Part shown: one piece after another, positions 27,333 through 36,523 of the stretch
Layout of the letters: each line of letters starts with the position of its first letter
Position numbering within the stretch: position 1 is the first letter of the stretch
Assembly (NCBI RefSeq): GCF_900113935.1
Contig: NZ_FORF01000004.1
Span: 141,163-205,162 of the forward strand
Source: Aquamicrobium aerolatum DSM 21857
Lineage (GTDB): Bacteria; Pseudomonadota; Alphaproteobacteria; Rhizobiales; Rhizobiaceae
Reading direction: 5' to 3'
DNA: 64,000 bases
The notes under the pieces: model-generated
Databases searched by the model: none
Seen by the model: only the letters and a program-made list of their open reading frames with translations
What the model was told of the DNA's origin: nothing
Translations under genes and position numbers: made by a program

Positions 27333-28181
27333 TCAGCCGCGTAGTTCTTCCAGCTTCGCGCGGATTTCAAGCAGATCGCGCCAGACCAGCTTCTTGTGTG
27401 CCGGATTGCGCAGCAGATAGAGCGGGTGCAGCGTCGGCATCGTCGGTATTTCTGCGCCCGAGGCGGTGCGGTGCACCTTCCATGTGCCGCGCAGCCGCAA
27501 CACCGCGTCATTGGCGTCGAGCAAAACCTTTGCGGGTGGGCCGCCGAGCGTGACCAGAACCTTTGGATTGACCAGTTCAATTTGCCGCTCGATGAACGGA
27601 CGGCAGATTTCGGTTTCAAGCGCTGTTGGCGCGCGATTGCCGGGCGGACGCCAGGAAACCACATTCGCAATGTAAGCGCCTTCGCTGCGATCGATGCCGA
27701 TTGCCGCCAGCATGCGGTCAAGCAGGCTGCCGGTGCGACCGGCAAACGGGATGCCTTCGATGTCCTCGTCTCGTCCCGGCGCCTCGCCGACGAGCATCAG
27801 ATCGGCTGCCGCGTTTCCGTCGCCGAAAACCAGTTGCTTGGCGGTGAATTTGAGATTGCAGCCGTCGAAACCGGCAAGAATTTCCCGAAGTTCGTCCAGC
27901 GACTGCGCTTTGCTCGCCAGTTCGCGGGCACGGGCCGCCTGCGCATCGTCAGGCACTGACATGGCCGCAGCGGGGCGCGCTGGTTCCGGGGCGCGGGCAG
28001 GTTGCTGGCGTGGAAGTTCGCGCGCTGGCGACGCAGTCCGCGCGAGCTGGGTGGCCGCCACTTCAGCAATGCGATCGACAGGCGCGTCCAGCAGCGCTTC
28101 ATCCACGCCTGCATCTGCGTAAAACAGCAGCAGTTCACGCAGATATGCCGGATCGAGAGGGGGTGGGGCTGAAATTTCCAT
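27333..28181 (-). CDS. Uracil-DNA glycosylase, family-4-like but lacking the Fe-S cysteine set
   Basis: 282 aa. Motif A is GEAPGRDEDIEGIPFAGRTG (catalytic loop) and motif B is HPLYLLRNPAHK. The N-terminal ~100 residues are Ala/Pro-rich and probably disordered. Family-4 enzymes bind a 4Fe-4S cluster through four Cys: here the first region has a single Cys (GCNLKF), the RPPGNR loop reads VVSWRPPGNR with Ser-Trp in place of Lys-Cys, and only TEICRPF keeps its Cys. A cluster-free branch of uracil-DNA glycosylases has been described in Bradyrhizobium and relatives, which this may join. It removes uracil from DNA. It lies next to the ETF-QO gene, a common Hyphomicrobiales pairing. Confidence 0.82.
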   Translation of the reverse strand: MEISAPPPLDPAYLRELLLFYADAGVDEALLDAPVDRIAEVAATQLARTASPARELPRQQPARAPEPARPAAAMSVPDDAQAARARELASKAQSLDELREILAGFDGCNLKFTAKQLVFGDGNAAADLMLVGEAPGRDEDIEGIPFAGRTGSLLDRMLAAIGIDRSEGAYIANVVSWRPPGNRAPTALETEICRPFIERQIELVNPKVLVTLGGPPAKVLLDANDAVLRLRGTWKVHRTASGAEIPTMPTLHPLYLLRNPAHKKLVWRDLLEIRAKLEELRG

Positions 28182-28489
28182 GTCCTATTGTCGCTTGTCG
28201 GCACAGCCGGGGCAAGGAGCCAGTCGCCAAATTCCACTTCCGGTGGAAAATGGCGCAGGCTCAGAGCGACGATGGCTGAAGCGCTGCACGCGCCTTGAAC
28301 GTAACGCCAGACAACTGCAATCGACAGACTTTAATTGACGTTTACGTAAGATGAATATATTTTGCTTGGAATCCCCCACCTTCATGGACGTAAAGCGCAT
28401 TCGAGCCTGTACCGTTTCGGCGAAACATGCATTAAGAGCGCTGGGATAGTAAGACTTTGAGTGCCGACGGGCGGACGCGGAGGTTTTCG
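28182..28489. other. Divergent promoter region, UDG / ETF-QO
   Basis: A 308-base gap between oppositely transcribed genes. It is AT-rich near 28325-28370 (TTGACGTTTACG, AATATATTTT), which suits a rightward promoter for ETF-QO. No gene or clear repeat was seen. Confidence 0.5.
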
Positions 28490-30169
28490 ATGAGCGATGT
28501 AGAACGCGAGAGCATGGAATTCGACGTTGTAATCGTGGGGGCTGGCCCGGCAGGGCTGTCTGCAGCGATCCGTCTGAAGCAGGTCAACCCGGACCTCTCC
28601 GTTGTCGTGCTCGAGAAGGGTGCGGAAGTTGGTGCCCACATCCTGTCGGGCGCTGTCGTTGATCCGGTTGGGATCGACCGGTTGCTGCCGGAATGGCGCG
28701 AGGAAAGCGACCATCCGTTCAAGACGCCTGTCACGGATGACCACTTCATGCTGCTCGGGCCTGCCGGTGCGTTGCGCATTCCGAATTTCCTGATGCCGCC
28801 GCTGATGAACAATCATGGCAACTACATCGTCTCGCTGGGCAATGTCTGTCGCTGGCTCGCCGGCCATGCCGAGGCGCTTGGCGTGGAGATTTACCCAGGC
28901 TTTGCCGCCGCCGATGTGCTGTACAACGATGCGGGCGCGGCAATCGGTGTCGTCACAGGCGATATGGGTGTCGAGCGCGACGGCTCGCACGGTCCGAACT
29001 ATGCTCCGGGCATGGCGCTTCTGGGCAAATATGTCCTGATCGGCGAGGGCGTGCGCGGTTCGCTGGCCAAGCAGCTGATTTCGAAGTTCTCGCTGGGCGA
29101 GGGGCGCGAGCCGCAGAAATTCGGCATCGGCCTGAAAGAGCTTTGGCAGGTCAAGCCCGAGAACCACAAGCCAGGCCTCGTGCAGCATTCGTTCGGCTGG
29201 CCGCTGGGCGGCGCGACCGGTGGCGGCTCGTTCCTCTATCACCTTGAAGACAATCAGGTTGCGGTCGGCTTCGTCGTTCACCTCAACTACAAGAATCCCT
29301 ACCTCGCACCGTTCGAGGAATTCCAGCGTTTCAAGACGCATCCGTCCGTCAGCCCCACTTTCGAGGGCGCCAAGCGGATTTCCTACGGCGCACGCGCGAT
29401 CACTGAGGGCGGCTTCCAGTCGGTGCCGAAGCTGTCCTTCCCCGGCGGCGTGCTGATGGGCTGCTCGGCTGGCCTCGTCAACGTTCCGCGCATCAAGGGC
29501 TCGCACAATGCGGTTCTGTCAGGAATGATGGCCGCCGAGCACGTCGCGCAGGCGATCTCGGAAGGTCGTCAGCATGACGAACTGGTCGGCTACGAGAACG
29601 AGTGGCGCGCAAGCGATATCGGCAAGGATCTGAAGAAGGTCCGCAACGTCAAGCCGCTGTGGTCGAAGCTTGGTCTGTGGCTGGGCGTTGGCCTGGGCGG
29701 TCTCGACATGTGGCTGAACACGCTGTTCGGAGCCTCGCCATTCGGCACCATGAAGCATGGCAAGACCGACGCTGCCTCGCTCGAACCGGCTTCAAAGCAC
29801 AAGAAGATCGATTATCCCAAGCCAGACGGCGTCCTGACTTTCGACCGTCTGTCCTCGGTGTTCCTGTCGAACACCAACCACGAAGAGGACCAGCCGATCC
29901 ATCTTCACGTCAAGGACATGGAGTTGCAGAAGCGTTCGGAACACGACGTGTTTGCCGGTCCTTCCACGCGCTATTGCCCGGCGGGCGTATATGAATGGGT
30001 CGACGCCGACGGCAACGCCGCTGCCGACCGCATGGGCATCGACGTCAAGTTCGTGATCAACGCGCAGAATTGCGTTCACTGCAAGACCTGCGACATCAAG
30101 GATCCGAACCAGAACATCAACTGGGTTCCGCCACAGGGTGGCGAAGGCCCGGTCTACCCGAACATGTAA
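28490..30169 (+). CDS. Electron transfer flavoprotein-ubiquinone oxidoreductase
   Basis: 559 aa from ATG 28490, which has GGAGG at 28479-28483. The N-terminus holds the FAD motif VVIVGAGPAGLSAAIRL; the C-terminus holds the 4Fe-4S cysteines in CVHCKTCDIKDP and the end motif VPPQGGEGPVY. It passes electrons from acyl-CoA dehydrogenases via ETF to ubiquinone at the inner membrane. It would serve the isovaleryl-CoA dehydrogenase encoded at 40989-42152. Full length for the family. Confidence 0.95.
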   Translation: MSDVERESMEFDVVIVGAGPAGLSAAIRLKQVNPDLSVVVLEKGAEVGAHILSGAVVDPVGIDRLLPEWREESDHPFKTPVTDDHFMLLGPAGALRIPNFLMPPLMNNHGNYIVSLGNVCRWLAGHAEALGVEIYPGFAAADVLYNDAGAAIGVVTGDMGVERDGSHGPNYAPGMALLGKYVLIGEGVRGSLAKQLISKFSLGEGREPQKFGIGLKELWQVKPENHKPGLVQHSFGWPLGGATGGGSFLYHLEDNQVAVGFVVHLNYKNPYLAPFEEFQRFKTHPSVSPTFEGAKRISYGARAITEGGFQSVPKLSFPGGVLMGCSAGLVNVPRIKGSHNAVLSGMMAAEHVAQAISEGRQHDELVGYENEWRASDIGKDLKKVRNVKPLWSKLGLWLGVGLGGLDMWLNTLFGASPFGTMKHGKTDAASLEPASKHKKIDYPKPDGVLTFDRLSSVFLSNTNHEEDQPIHLHVKDMELQKRSEHDVFAGPSTRYCPAGVYEWVDADGNAAADRMGIDVKFVINAQNCVHCKTCDIKDPNQNINWVPPQGGEGPVYPNM

Positions 30170-30180
30170 GCTGGAAATGC

Positions 30181-30207
30181 AGCCTGACGGACCATATTCG
30201 TCAGGCT
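30181..30207. terminator. Hairpin between convergent genes
   Basis: A perfect 9-bp stem (AGCCTGACG / CGTCAGGCT) with a 9-base loop lies between the ETF-QO stop and the end of the leftward EEP gene. There is no T-run, so it is a candidate bidirectional terminator only. Confidence 0.5.
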
Positions 30208-30215
30208 GTCGCCGG

Positions 30216-31238
30216 TCACTGAAGCGCGACGCTCAGGACTGGTTGCTGCTCTTCCACAGGGCGCAGTCCGAATTCCATCAGAACCGGCAGATGATCCGAA
30301 CTTCCGCCGGTGAGCGTGCGAGCGCTCAGCGGGACGATCCGTCCCTTCGTCATCACATTGTCGATGGGCAGGCCGATCAGCGGTCGAAGACGGTCGGGCA
30401 GCATCGCGGTGAGCCATGTTGGCCCGAGGCCGCGAATGATTGTCGCGTTCAGCCCCGCCTCGACCTTGCGTGCGGTGTTGCTCCACGGAACGGCATTGAG
30501 ATCACCCGCAAACAGCGCTGTTTCCCCGACTTTCTGAAGCATGGGGAGCACGGTTTTTATCTGCCAGTTTTGATCGAACGGCCATGGCCAGCCAAGGTGC
30601 AGCGTCGCGACATCGACATTTTGCCCGCCAAGATCCACAACTGCATGGGCAAACGACCCACGGTCACCGCAAATCGGCGCGATGCCGTGCGCAAATGGGC
30701 GTCGCGAGAAGATGGCGACGCCGCCTATCTCGGCGTGTCGAGGACAAACGACGCTATAAGGATAGACGCCGCGCAGCACTTCCAGTTGGGTGCGCCAATG
30801 GTCCGACACTTCATTGAATGTCATGACGTCTGGCCGGTATTGCCCGATCAGCGAGAGGATCGCCTCAGGACGCGCATTGTCGAAACGCAGATTTGCGTGA
30901 AACAGGCGGTAGACCGCGCCCGTCGTCTCCCCCTCGCGTCCAGCACTGTCTGATGCGTTGGCGCTCGGCAGGGGCGAGAGCCAGGGCAGGCCGGTGGTGC
31001 TGATGAGGGAGGATACGGCCAGCAGGGCTGCAAATGCTGCTTCCGGCCAGAACCGCAATAGCATCAGCACCGGAACTGCGATCAGGAGCAGGGCTGCCAG
31101 ATGAATACGAAAGTGTGAAAATGCATCAAATGCCGGATGTATCCAGCCCAGATAGCCAAAGGACAGAGCCCCGGCAACGCCGAGAACTGCGCACAAGACA
31201 AGCAGTCTGAATATCAGAAAAACGGAAATCTGGGTCAT
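30216..31238 (-). CDS. Membrane-anchored endonuclease/exonuclease/phosphatase-family protein
   Basis: 340 aa. Three membrane segments in the first ~90 residues anchor a domain of the DNase I-like EEP fold, with MTFNEVSDHW (metal Glu), FAGDLNAVPWSN (Asp/Asn) and SSDHLPVLMEF (Asp-His) catalytic motifs. Proteins with this topology place the EEP domain in the periplasm, where substrates can be phosphodiesters of nucleic acid or lipid. The substrate is not known. It ends 9 bases beyond the hairpin after ETF-QO. Confidence 0.8.
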   Translation of the reverse strand: MTQISVFLIFRLLVLCAVLGVAGALSFGYLGWIHPAFDAFSHFRIHLAALLLIAVPVLMLLRFWPEAAFAALLAVSSLISTTGLPWLSPLPSANASDSAGREGETTGAVYRLFHANLRFDNARPEAILSLIGQYRPDVMTFNEVSDHWRTQLEVLRGVYPYSVVCPRHAEIGGVAIFSRRPFAHGIAPICGDRGSFAHAVVDLGGQNVDVATLHLGWPWPFDQNWQIKTVLPMLQKVGETALFAGDLNAVPWSNTARKVEAGLNATIIRGLGPTWLTAMLPDRLRPLIGLPIDNVMTKGRIVPLSARTLTGGSSDHLPVLMEFGLRPVEEQQPVLSVALQ

Positions 31239-31338
31239 CGGCGCACCACCTGAACGAAAATTGGGGCGCAGCTATGGCCGCCCGCAGACCGCGGCTGCAC
31301 GATCAATGCAGCCAATGCGATCTGCCTTGTACGTTGCG

Positions 31339-32841
31339 TCAGAGGAATGCCGTTTCTGAAAAGCTGCGAAGCTTGCGTGAGTGCAACCGCTCCGATGGCA
31401 TCTCCGCGAGTTTCTCCAGAGCGCGGATGCCGATCGACAAATGCTGCGCGACCTGCCGCTTGTAGAAATCCGTCGCCATCCCCGGAAGCTTCAACTCGCC
31501 ATGCAGCGGCTTGTCGGAGACACACAGCAGCGTGCCATAGGGGACGCGGAAGCGGAAACCGTTCGCGGCAATCGTCGCCGACTCCATGTCGAGCGCAATG
31601 GCGCGCGATTGGGACAGGCGCTGCACCGGGCCACGCTGGTCACGCAGTTCCCAGTTGCGATTGTCGATCGTAGCCACTGTACCGGTGCGCATGATCCGCT
31701 TGAGGTCGTAGCCCTCAAGCCCCGTCACTTCCTCGACGGCGTCTTCAAGAGCGACCTGCACTTCAGCCAGCGCCGGAATCGGCACCCAGACCGGAAGGTC
31801 GTCGTCGAGCACGTGATCTTCCCGCACATAGGCATGCGCCAGCACATAGTCGCCCAGCGCCTGGCTGTTGCGCAGCCCGGCGCAGTGGCCCAGCATCAGC
31901 CAGGCATGCGGGCGCAGCACTGCGATGTGGTCAGTGATCGTCTTGGCGTTGGACGGGCCAACGCCGATATTGACCATCGTGATGCCGGCATGGCCCGGCT
32001 TGCACAAATGGTAGGCTGGCATCTGCGGCATGCGCGTCAGCATCGCGCCTTCGTGCGGCTGGCTTTCTCCGGCTTTCGTCACCAGATTGCCCGGCTCGAC
32101 AAAGCAGTCGTAGCCACCGCCGCCATCGGCCATCAGCTTGCGCGCATAGTCGCAGAACTCGTCGATGTAGAACTGATAGTTCGTGAACAACACGAAGTTC
32201 TGGAACGAGGACGGGCTGGTGGCTGTGTAGTGCGTCAACCGGTGCAGCGAATAGTCGACCCGCTGTGCGGTGAACGGCGCCAGTGGCGAGGGTTCTCCAG
32301 CTGCCGGTTCGTGCGTTCCGTTGGCGATATGGTCATCGGTGTTGTTGAGGTCCGGGACATCGAACAGATCGCGCAGCGGACGCATGATCTGATCGGCAAC
32401 GGACGCCTTCACGTGGGTTCCTTCAAGAAACGCGAAGTGCAGCGGAATTGGCGTTTCGGATTCGCCGACGGTGACCGGAACCCCGTGGTTCTTCATCAGC
32501 AGGCGAAGCTGCTCGACGAGATAGCTGTCAAACAGGTCCGGGCGCGTGATGGTCGTGGTGTAGTGGCCAGGTTCGACGACGTGGCCATAGGCAAGTCGCG
32601 TGTCGACGCGCGTATAGGAAGTCGTGGTGAGGCCGACTTCGGGGTAGAACGCGCGGAAGCGCTGGTTCTCGTCGTTGCCGCCGGACAGCTGATCGAATGA
32701 ATTCCGCAAGAATTCGGTATTGCGCTCATACAGCGCCCTCAGCGCGTCAACTGCCTTGCGCGCGTCGGTAAAACTCTGTCGGGCGTAGGGCTCCGGCGTC
32801 GAGACTGATTCAATCGGATGAGGATAGATTCGCTTTTCCAT
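31339..32841 (-). CDS. amn: AMP nucleosidase
   Basis: 500 aa. The C-terminal phosphorylase-like domain has VGPSNAKTITDHIAVLRPH and LMLGHCAGLRNSQALGDYVL, matching bacterial AMP nucleosidase, with an N-terminal regulatory domain. It hydrolyses AMP to adenine and ribose 5-phosphate, regulating adenylate pools. ATG 32841. It stands alone; the 76 bases before it separate it from a small membrane protein gene on the same strand. Confidence 0.93.
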   Translation of the reverse strand: MEKRIYPHPIESVSTPEPYARQSFTDARKAVDALRALYERNTEFLRNSFDQLSGGNDENQRFRAFYPEVGLTTTSYTRVDTRLAYGHVVEPGHYTTTITRPDLFDSYLVEQLRLLMKNHGVPVTVGESETPIPLHFAFLEGTHVKASVADQIMRPLRDLFDVPDLNNTDDHIANGTHEPAAGEPSPLAPFTAQRVDYSLHRLTHYTATSPSSFQNFVLFTNYQFYIDEFCDYARKLMADGGGGYDCFVEPGNLVTKAGESQPHEGAMLTRMPQMPAYHLCKPGHAGITMVNIGVGPSNAKTITDHIAVLRPHAWLMLGHCAGLRNSQALGDYVLAHAYVREDHVLDDDLPVWVPIPALAEVQVALEDAVEEVTGLEGYDLKRIMRTGTVATIDNRNWELRDQRGPVQRLSQSRAIALDMESATIAANGFRFRVPYGTLLCVSDKPLHGELKLPGMATDFYKRQVAQHLSIGIRALEKLAEMPSERLHSRKLRSFSETAFL

Positions 32842-32917
32842 GACCCATTATAGGCACAGCCCCGTGACGTTTCGAGGGGGACTTCCGCCAAAACAACAGT
32901 GCTGGTTAAGTCCGTAC

Positions 32918-33085
32918 TCAGCGGGGGCAGCCGATGGCGCCGCCTGAATCGCACAGGCTGAAAATCGTCGACGACGCATTCATGTAGGGATGCGGATAGC
33001 GGCTCTTTTCGGCAACCAGCATGGCAAGGCTCATGCCGAACAAGGCGACCAGCAGACAGACGATTGTGAAACGACGAGCAAGCAT
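32918..33085 (-). CDS. Small secreted or single-pass protein
   Basis: 55 aa. The ATG at 33085 follows GAGGGG with 7 bases spacing, so translation is likely. The N-terminus MLARRFTIVCLLVALFGMSLAML is a positive charge followed by a hydrophobic helix (signal anchor or signal peptide). The C-terminal 30 residues are polar with two Cys and a Gly/Ala run (LCDSGGAIGCPR). It lies on the same strand as amn and could share its transcript. Function unknown. Confidence 0.6.
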   Translation of the reverse strand: MLARRFTIVCLLVALFGMSLAMLVAEKSRYPHPYMNASSTIFSLCDSGGAIGCPR

Positions 33086-33175
33086 TTTTCATTCCCCTCG
33101 ATGATGAGAGGAATATGCCAGCCACCGGCTGAACCCGTCCTGAGACGGATGTTCATCTTCGGTTCAAGAACCTTA

Positions 33176-33266
33176 ACGCATGTCTTCCGACAGGGGACCG
33201 GTTTCGGGAGACATGGGCGAAACGTTATGTGTGTGAAGCAACCCCGGTGCAACGCGACACGCCTCA
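33176..33266. repeat. Rhizobial intergenic mosaic repeat (RIME-like), copy D
   Basis: GCATGTCTTCCGACAGGGGA, then CCGGTTTCGGGAGACATG, and at the right end CAACGCGACACGCCTCAAC. It is more diverged than copy C at 26206 but has the same order of blocks. It lies between the small protein gene and the DUF2147 gene. Confidence 0.6.
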
Positions 33267-33346
33267 ACGCGAAATGGCCCCTCAAACGACGATGGGCCCG
33301 CATCGTTGCGAGCCCATCGAGACTTCCGTTGCCCGTCAGTTCAGCT

Positions 33347-33691
33347 TTACTGGCGCTTCCAGTTCTGCGTCTTGCAGAACACCACAGCGACGCAGCCCTG
33401 CATGGCAAGGGCGTTGCCCTTGATCGTGGCATTGCCCGAATAGGTCTTGTCGTCGGCCGGGTCGGTAATCGTCCCCTTGTACTTGCCGCTGCCGTTGGCC
33501 TTCATTTCGCCGATGCGCTTGCCGCTGTGTTTCCCCGTCCGCAGCGTGATGGCGAAACCGCCGCCAGCCGCTGCGATTTGCGCGGTCTCGCCGCTATCGG
33601 TTTTCCAGTTGCCTTCGATCGGGTCTGCCGCCATCGCGGAGCCAGCGACGATGATGGATGTGGCAATCGCCAGTGTCAGTCTGCGAAACAT
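33347..33691 (-). CDS. DUF2147-family secreted protein
   Basis: 114 aa with a signal peptide (MFRRLTLAIATSIIVAGSAMAA). The mature part begins DPIEGNWKTDSGETAQI and ends GCVAVVFCKTQNWKR, the short lipocalin-like DUF2147 domain with its conserved GxW start and C-terminal Cys pair (GCVAVVFC). Periplasmic. Many Hyphomicrobiales carry several copies; function is not established. Confidence 0.82.
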   Translation of the reverse strand: MFRRLTLAIATSIIVAGSAMAADPIEGNWKTDSGETAQIAAAGGGFAITLRTGKHSGKRIGEMKANGSGKYKGTITDPADDKTYSGNATIKGNALAMQGCVAVVFCKTQNWKRQ

Positions 33692-34102
33692 AGAAGTCCT
33701 CCCCGTCCGGCCAGATCAACAGCGCGTTGCCGGATTGTTTTACGCACACGTAAGAGTAATCGACTTTCAGGCGCAGCGAAAGATGGCAGCTGCATGCGTT
33801 GAAGGGCGGATTGAGCGACCTCTCAAACACAATCCGTTTCCGGCAATTGCGGCGTGTGGTTAGCAAAGCCTTTCTCGCCGGTCTGAAAAATTTCATCGAA
33901 TTTTCGTCAAAAGCCGCAGCTTTCCACGCTTCCTATCCTTAACAAATTCCGAGGTTTACCTCTTGTTTTAGTTTTGTTTTCTTCCAGTTAAGCAAGCCAT
34001 TTAACGGCGGATTCAAGGCTCCCCGGCATTCTCGAGAACAAGGACGGCAACGACCGCAACGGCCGAAAACGGCTCTCGGGATTGAAACAGGGAACAACTA
34101 CA
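33692..34102. other. AT-rich intergenic region
   Basis: A 411-base gap between divergent genes. The stretch 33895-34005 is rich in A+T with runs such as TTTTAGTTTTGTTTT and probably carries the promoter of the Sel1-like gene. A small GAGG/CCTC hairpin sits near 33950. No gene was recognised. Confidence 0.5.
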
Positions 34103-34360
34103 ATGGCTCGCTACGACATGCTTGAAGCCGGTATCGGCTCCACCGCCCAGGCTGAAATTCTGTTTGAACTTGGCCTGATGTACGCCACCGGACGCGACTG
34201 CGATGTTGACCTCGTCACGGCTCACAAATGGCTCAACATTGCGGCCATCAAAGGCTCGGAGCGGGCGGCAGACATGCGCGCTGAATTGTCGGCAACGATG
34301 TCGAAGCTCGATATTGCCAGGGCATTGCGCGAAGCGCGCGAGTGGATGACCGTCCACTGA
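34103..34360 (+). CDS. Small Sel1-like repeat protein
   Basis: 85 aa. Residues 18-50 (AEILFELGLMYATGRDCDVDLVTAHKWLNIAAIKG) form one Sel1-type alpha-alpha repeat, and the rest is helical and charged. ATG 34103 has AGGGA about 9 bases upstream; a start 7 codons earlier is less likely. Sel1 repeats mediate protein contacts. This short single-repeat form is common in Hyphomicrobiales and of unknown role. No signal peptide, so cytoplasmic. Confidence 0.72.
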   Translation: MARYDMLEAGIGSTAQAEILFELGLMYATGRDCDVDLVTAHKWLNIAAIKGSERAADMRAELSATMSKLDIARALREAREWMTVH

Positions 34361-34426
34361 AAATCAAGACAGTCACACAGGGCAGGCGCTGAACAGGCCA
34401 CGCAGAGGGCCGTCAGTTTCCAGAAG

Positions 34427-34460
34427 CAAGCCGCGACGGGGAGAAACCCCGCGCGGCTTG
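34427..34460. terminator. Bidirectional hairpin terminator
   Basis: An outer perfect 9-bp stem (CAAGCCGCG / CGCGGCTTG) is extended by an inner CGGGG/CCCCG stem around GAGAAA-type loop bases. It lies between the convergent Sel1-like gene and the carboxylase gene. It is very stable but lacks a long T-run. Confidence 0.65.
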
Positions 34461-34467
34461 TCTCATA

Positions 34468-36414
34468 TCAGGATGCAGCTTCCTGCTCGACAAAACGGGC
34501 AAGCACGGTGCCGTCTGTCACCTGAGCGCCTGCTTCTGCAATCTCTTCGATGATGCCATCGTGAGGTGCGATGATGGTGTGCTCCATCTTCATCGCTTCC
34601 AGAACGAGCAGCGCCTGTCCCTTCACCACCTTTTCGCCCGGCGAAACACGCACCAGCTTGACGAGCCCTGGCATCGGGGCGCGCAAGCCGCCGCCGCCAG
34701 CGATCGCAGCTTCAACCGCGGCAAACGGGTCGGCGACTGCAAAAGTATGGCTTGCCGCTCCGGAAAACACCGTGACATGTCCGGGCCAGCGGGCGGAGTT
34801 CAATCTTGCCGGCGCAACGATCTGTCTTTCATCACCAAAGCTGACATTGGTGTTGCCGTTTGCCGCGACCGCAAGGCGCGCGACGATCATATCCTCGCCT
34901 CGTGACAGCATGACCATCTTTTTCGGTGCGTGGAAATGCGCATAGCCTGAGATCGCAAGCCATGGATCGGCGGCGTCAGGCTCGACGATCCGATCCGTTG
35001 CCGTCAATACGGCAGTCGCCACCATGGCGGCGGTTGGCTCCTGCTGCCGGGTAAGCTGTGATTGCTTGCGTGCGATGAGTCCGGTTTCGACATTGCCAGC
35101 TGCAAAGTCCTCGTCGCTGGCGAGAGCCGCCAGAAACTGCGTGTTGACGACAGAACCTGCGATTTCTGTCTCCTCCAGCGCGGCAGTCAGCGCGGCCAAT
35201 GCAGAGGCGCGGCTGTCGCCGTGCACCACCAGCTTGGCAATCATCGGGTCATAGAAGGGAGAGACCGAGTCGCCCTCGCGCACGCCGGTCTCGACGCGCA
35301 GGCTGACGTTTTCGGGCGGGAACCGCAGATGGTGCAGGGTGCCGATAGCGGGCAGGAAGTCGCGGGTTGCATCCTCGGCGTAAAGCCGTGCTTCGAACGC
35401 GTGCCCGTTGATGCTGATCTCGTCCTGCAATTTCGGCAGGCGTTCGCCAGCCGCGACGCGCAACTGCCATTCGACCAGATCGACGCCGGTGATCATTTCA
35501 GTGACCGGGTGTTCGACCTGCAGGCGGGTGTTCATTTCCATGAACCAGAAACGGTCGGGCCGCAGCCCTTCGGTGGCATCGACGATGAATTCGATGGTGC
35601 CGGCCCCGCAATAGGAAATTGCCTCTGCCGCCTTCACCGCCGCGTCGGTCATCGCCGCGCGCATCTCCGGCGACATGCCGGGGGCGGGGGCCTCCTCGAT
35701 CACCTTCTGGTGTCGGCGCTGCGCCGAACAATCGCGCTCGAACAGATGCACGACATTGCCGTGGCTGTCGCCGAACACCTGCACTTCGATGTGGCGTGGC
35801 GTCTCGACATATTTTTCCACCAGCACGCGGTCGTCACCGAATGCCGCCTTGGCCTCACGCTTGGCGGCTGCCAGCGCTTCCGGGAAGGTGGCGGGGTCGT
35901 CGACCTTGCGCATGCCCTTGCCGCCGCCGCCAGCGCGCGCCTTGATCAGAACCGGATAGCCGATCTCGTTGGCCTTGGTCGCCAGAATGACGATTTCCTG
36001 GCCTTCGCCGTGATAGCCGGGCACCACCGGTACGCCGGCTTTTTCCATTAGCCGCTTGGCGGCGTCCTTCAGCCCCATGGCGCGGATCGACGCTGCCGAC
36101 GGGCCGATGAAGACCAGCCCCGCCGCCTCGACCATGTCGACGAAATCGGGGTTTTCCGACAGGAAGCCATAGCCGGGGTGAATGGCTTGCGCTCCGGTCT
36201 GCAACGCGGCGTCGATAATACGCTCGGCGACGAGGTAGCTTTCGCCGACCGGAGACGCCCCGATATGCACCGCCTCGTCGGCCATCGCGACATGCATCGA
36301 CCGGGCATCGGCATCGGAATAAACCGCCACCGTCGCCACACCCATCTTCCGCGCCGTGCGGATGATCCGGCAGGCAATCTCGCTGCGATTGGCGATCAAA
36401 ATCTTTGAGAACAT
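34468..36414 (-). CDS. mccA: Methylcrotonyl-CoA carboxylase, biotin-containing alpha subunit
   Basis: 648 aa from ATG 36414. The biotin carboxylase domain begins FSKILIANRSEIACRIIRTA, contains the ATP-grasp loop GGGGKGMRKV, and the C-terminus has the biotinylation site LEAMKMEH. It carboxylates biotin for transfer to 3-methylcrotonyl-CoA in leucine breakdown. The matching beta subunit (39319-40926) and isovaleryl-CoA dehydrogenase (40989-42152) identify the pathway; acetyl- or propionyl-CoA carboxylase alpha is otherwise very similar. A frame extending upstream to 36747 overlaps the next gene and is not the real start. Confidence 0.87.
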   Translation of the reverse strand: MFSKILIANRSEIACRIIRTARKMGVATVAVYSDADARSMHVAMADEAVHIGASPVGESYLVAERIIDAALQTGAQAIHPGYGFLSENPDFVDMVEAAGLVFIGPSAASIRAMGLKDAAKRLMEKAGVPVVPGYHGEGQEIVILATKANEIGYPVLIKARAGGGGKGMRKVDDPATFPEALAAAKREAKAAFGDDRVLVEKYVETPRHIEVQVFGDSHGNVVHLFERDCSAQRRHQKVIEEAPAPGMSPEMRAAMTDAAVKAAEAISYCGAGTIEFIVDATEGLRPDRFWFMEMNTRLQVEHPVTEMITGVDLVEWQLRVAAGERLPKLQDEISINGHAFEARLYAEDATRDFLPAIGTLHHLRFPPENVSLRVETGVREGDSVSPFYDPMIAKLVVHGDSRASALAALTAALEETEIAGSVVNTQFLAALASDEDFAAGNVETGLIARKQSQLTRQQEPTAAMVATAVLTATDRIVEPDAADPWLAISGYAHFHAPKKMVMLSRGEDMIVARLAVAANGNTNVSFGDERQIVAPARLNSARWPGHVTVFSGAASHTFAVADPFAAVEAAIAGGGGLRAPMPGLVKLVRVSPGEKVVKGQALLVLEAMKMEHTIIAPHDGIIEEIAEAGAQVTDGTVLARFVEQEAAS

Positions 36415-36523
36415 GAGAAGACTCCTGAACTGAAGATCAGAGAAAGCATGTTCGGACGGCTTTGCAAACCCTGCGCGGCGTCTAAGTGGAATTGAGGCCG
36501 TGAGAACACGCGCGCCCTGCGGC

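Noticed and set aside
28382..28440. Fifth RIME-like repeat copy
   Set aside because: GTACCGTTTCGGCGAAACATGC resembles the repeat only loosely and lacks the right-end GCGACACGC block.
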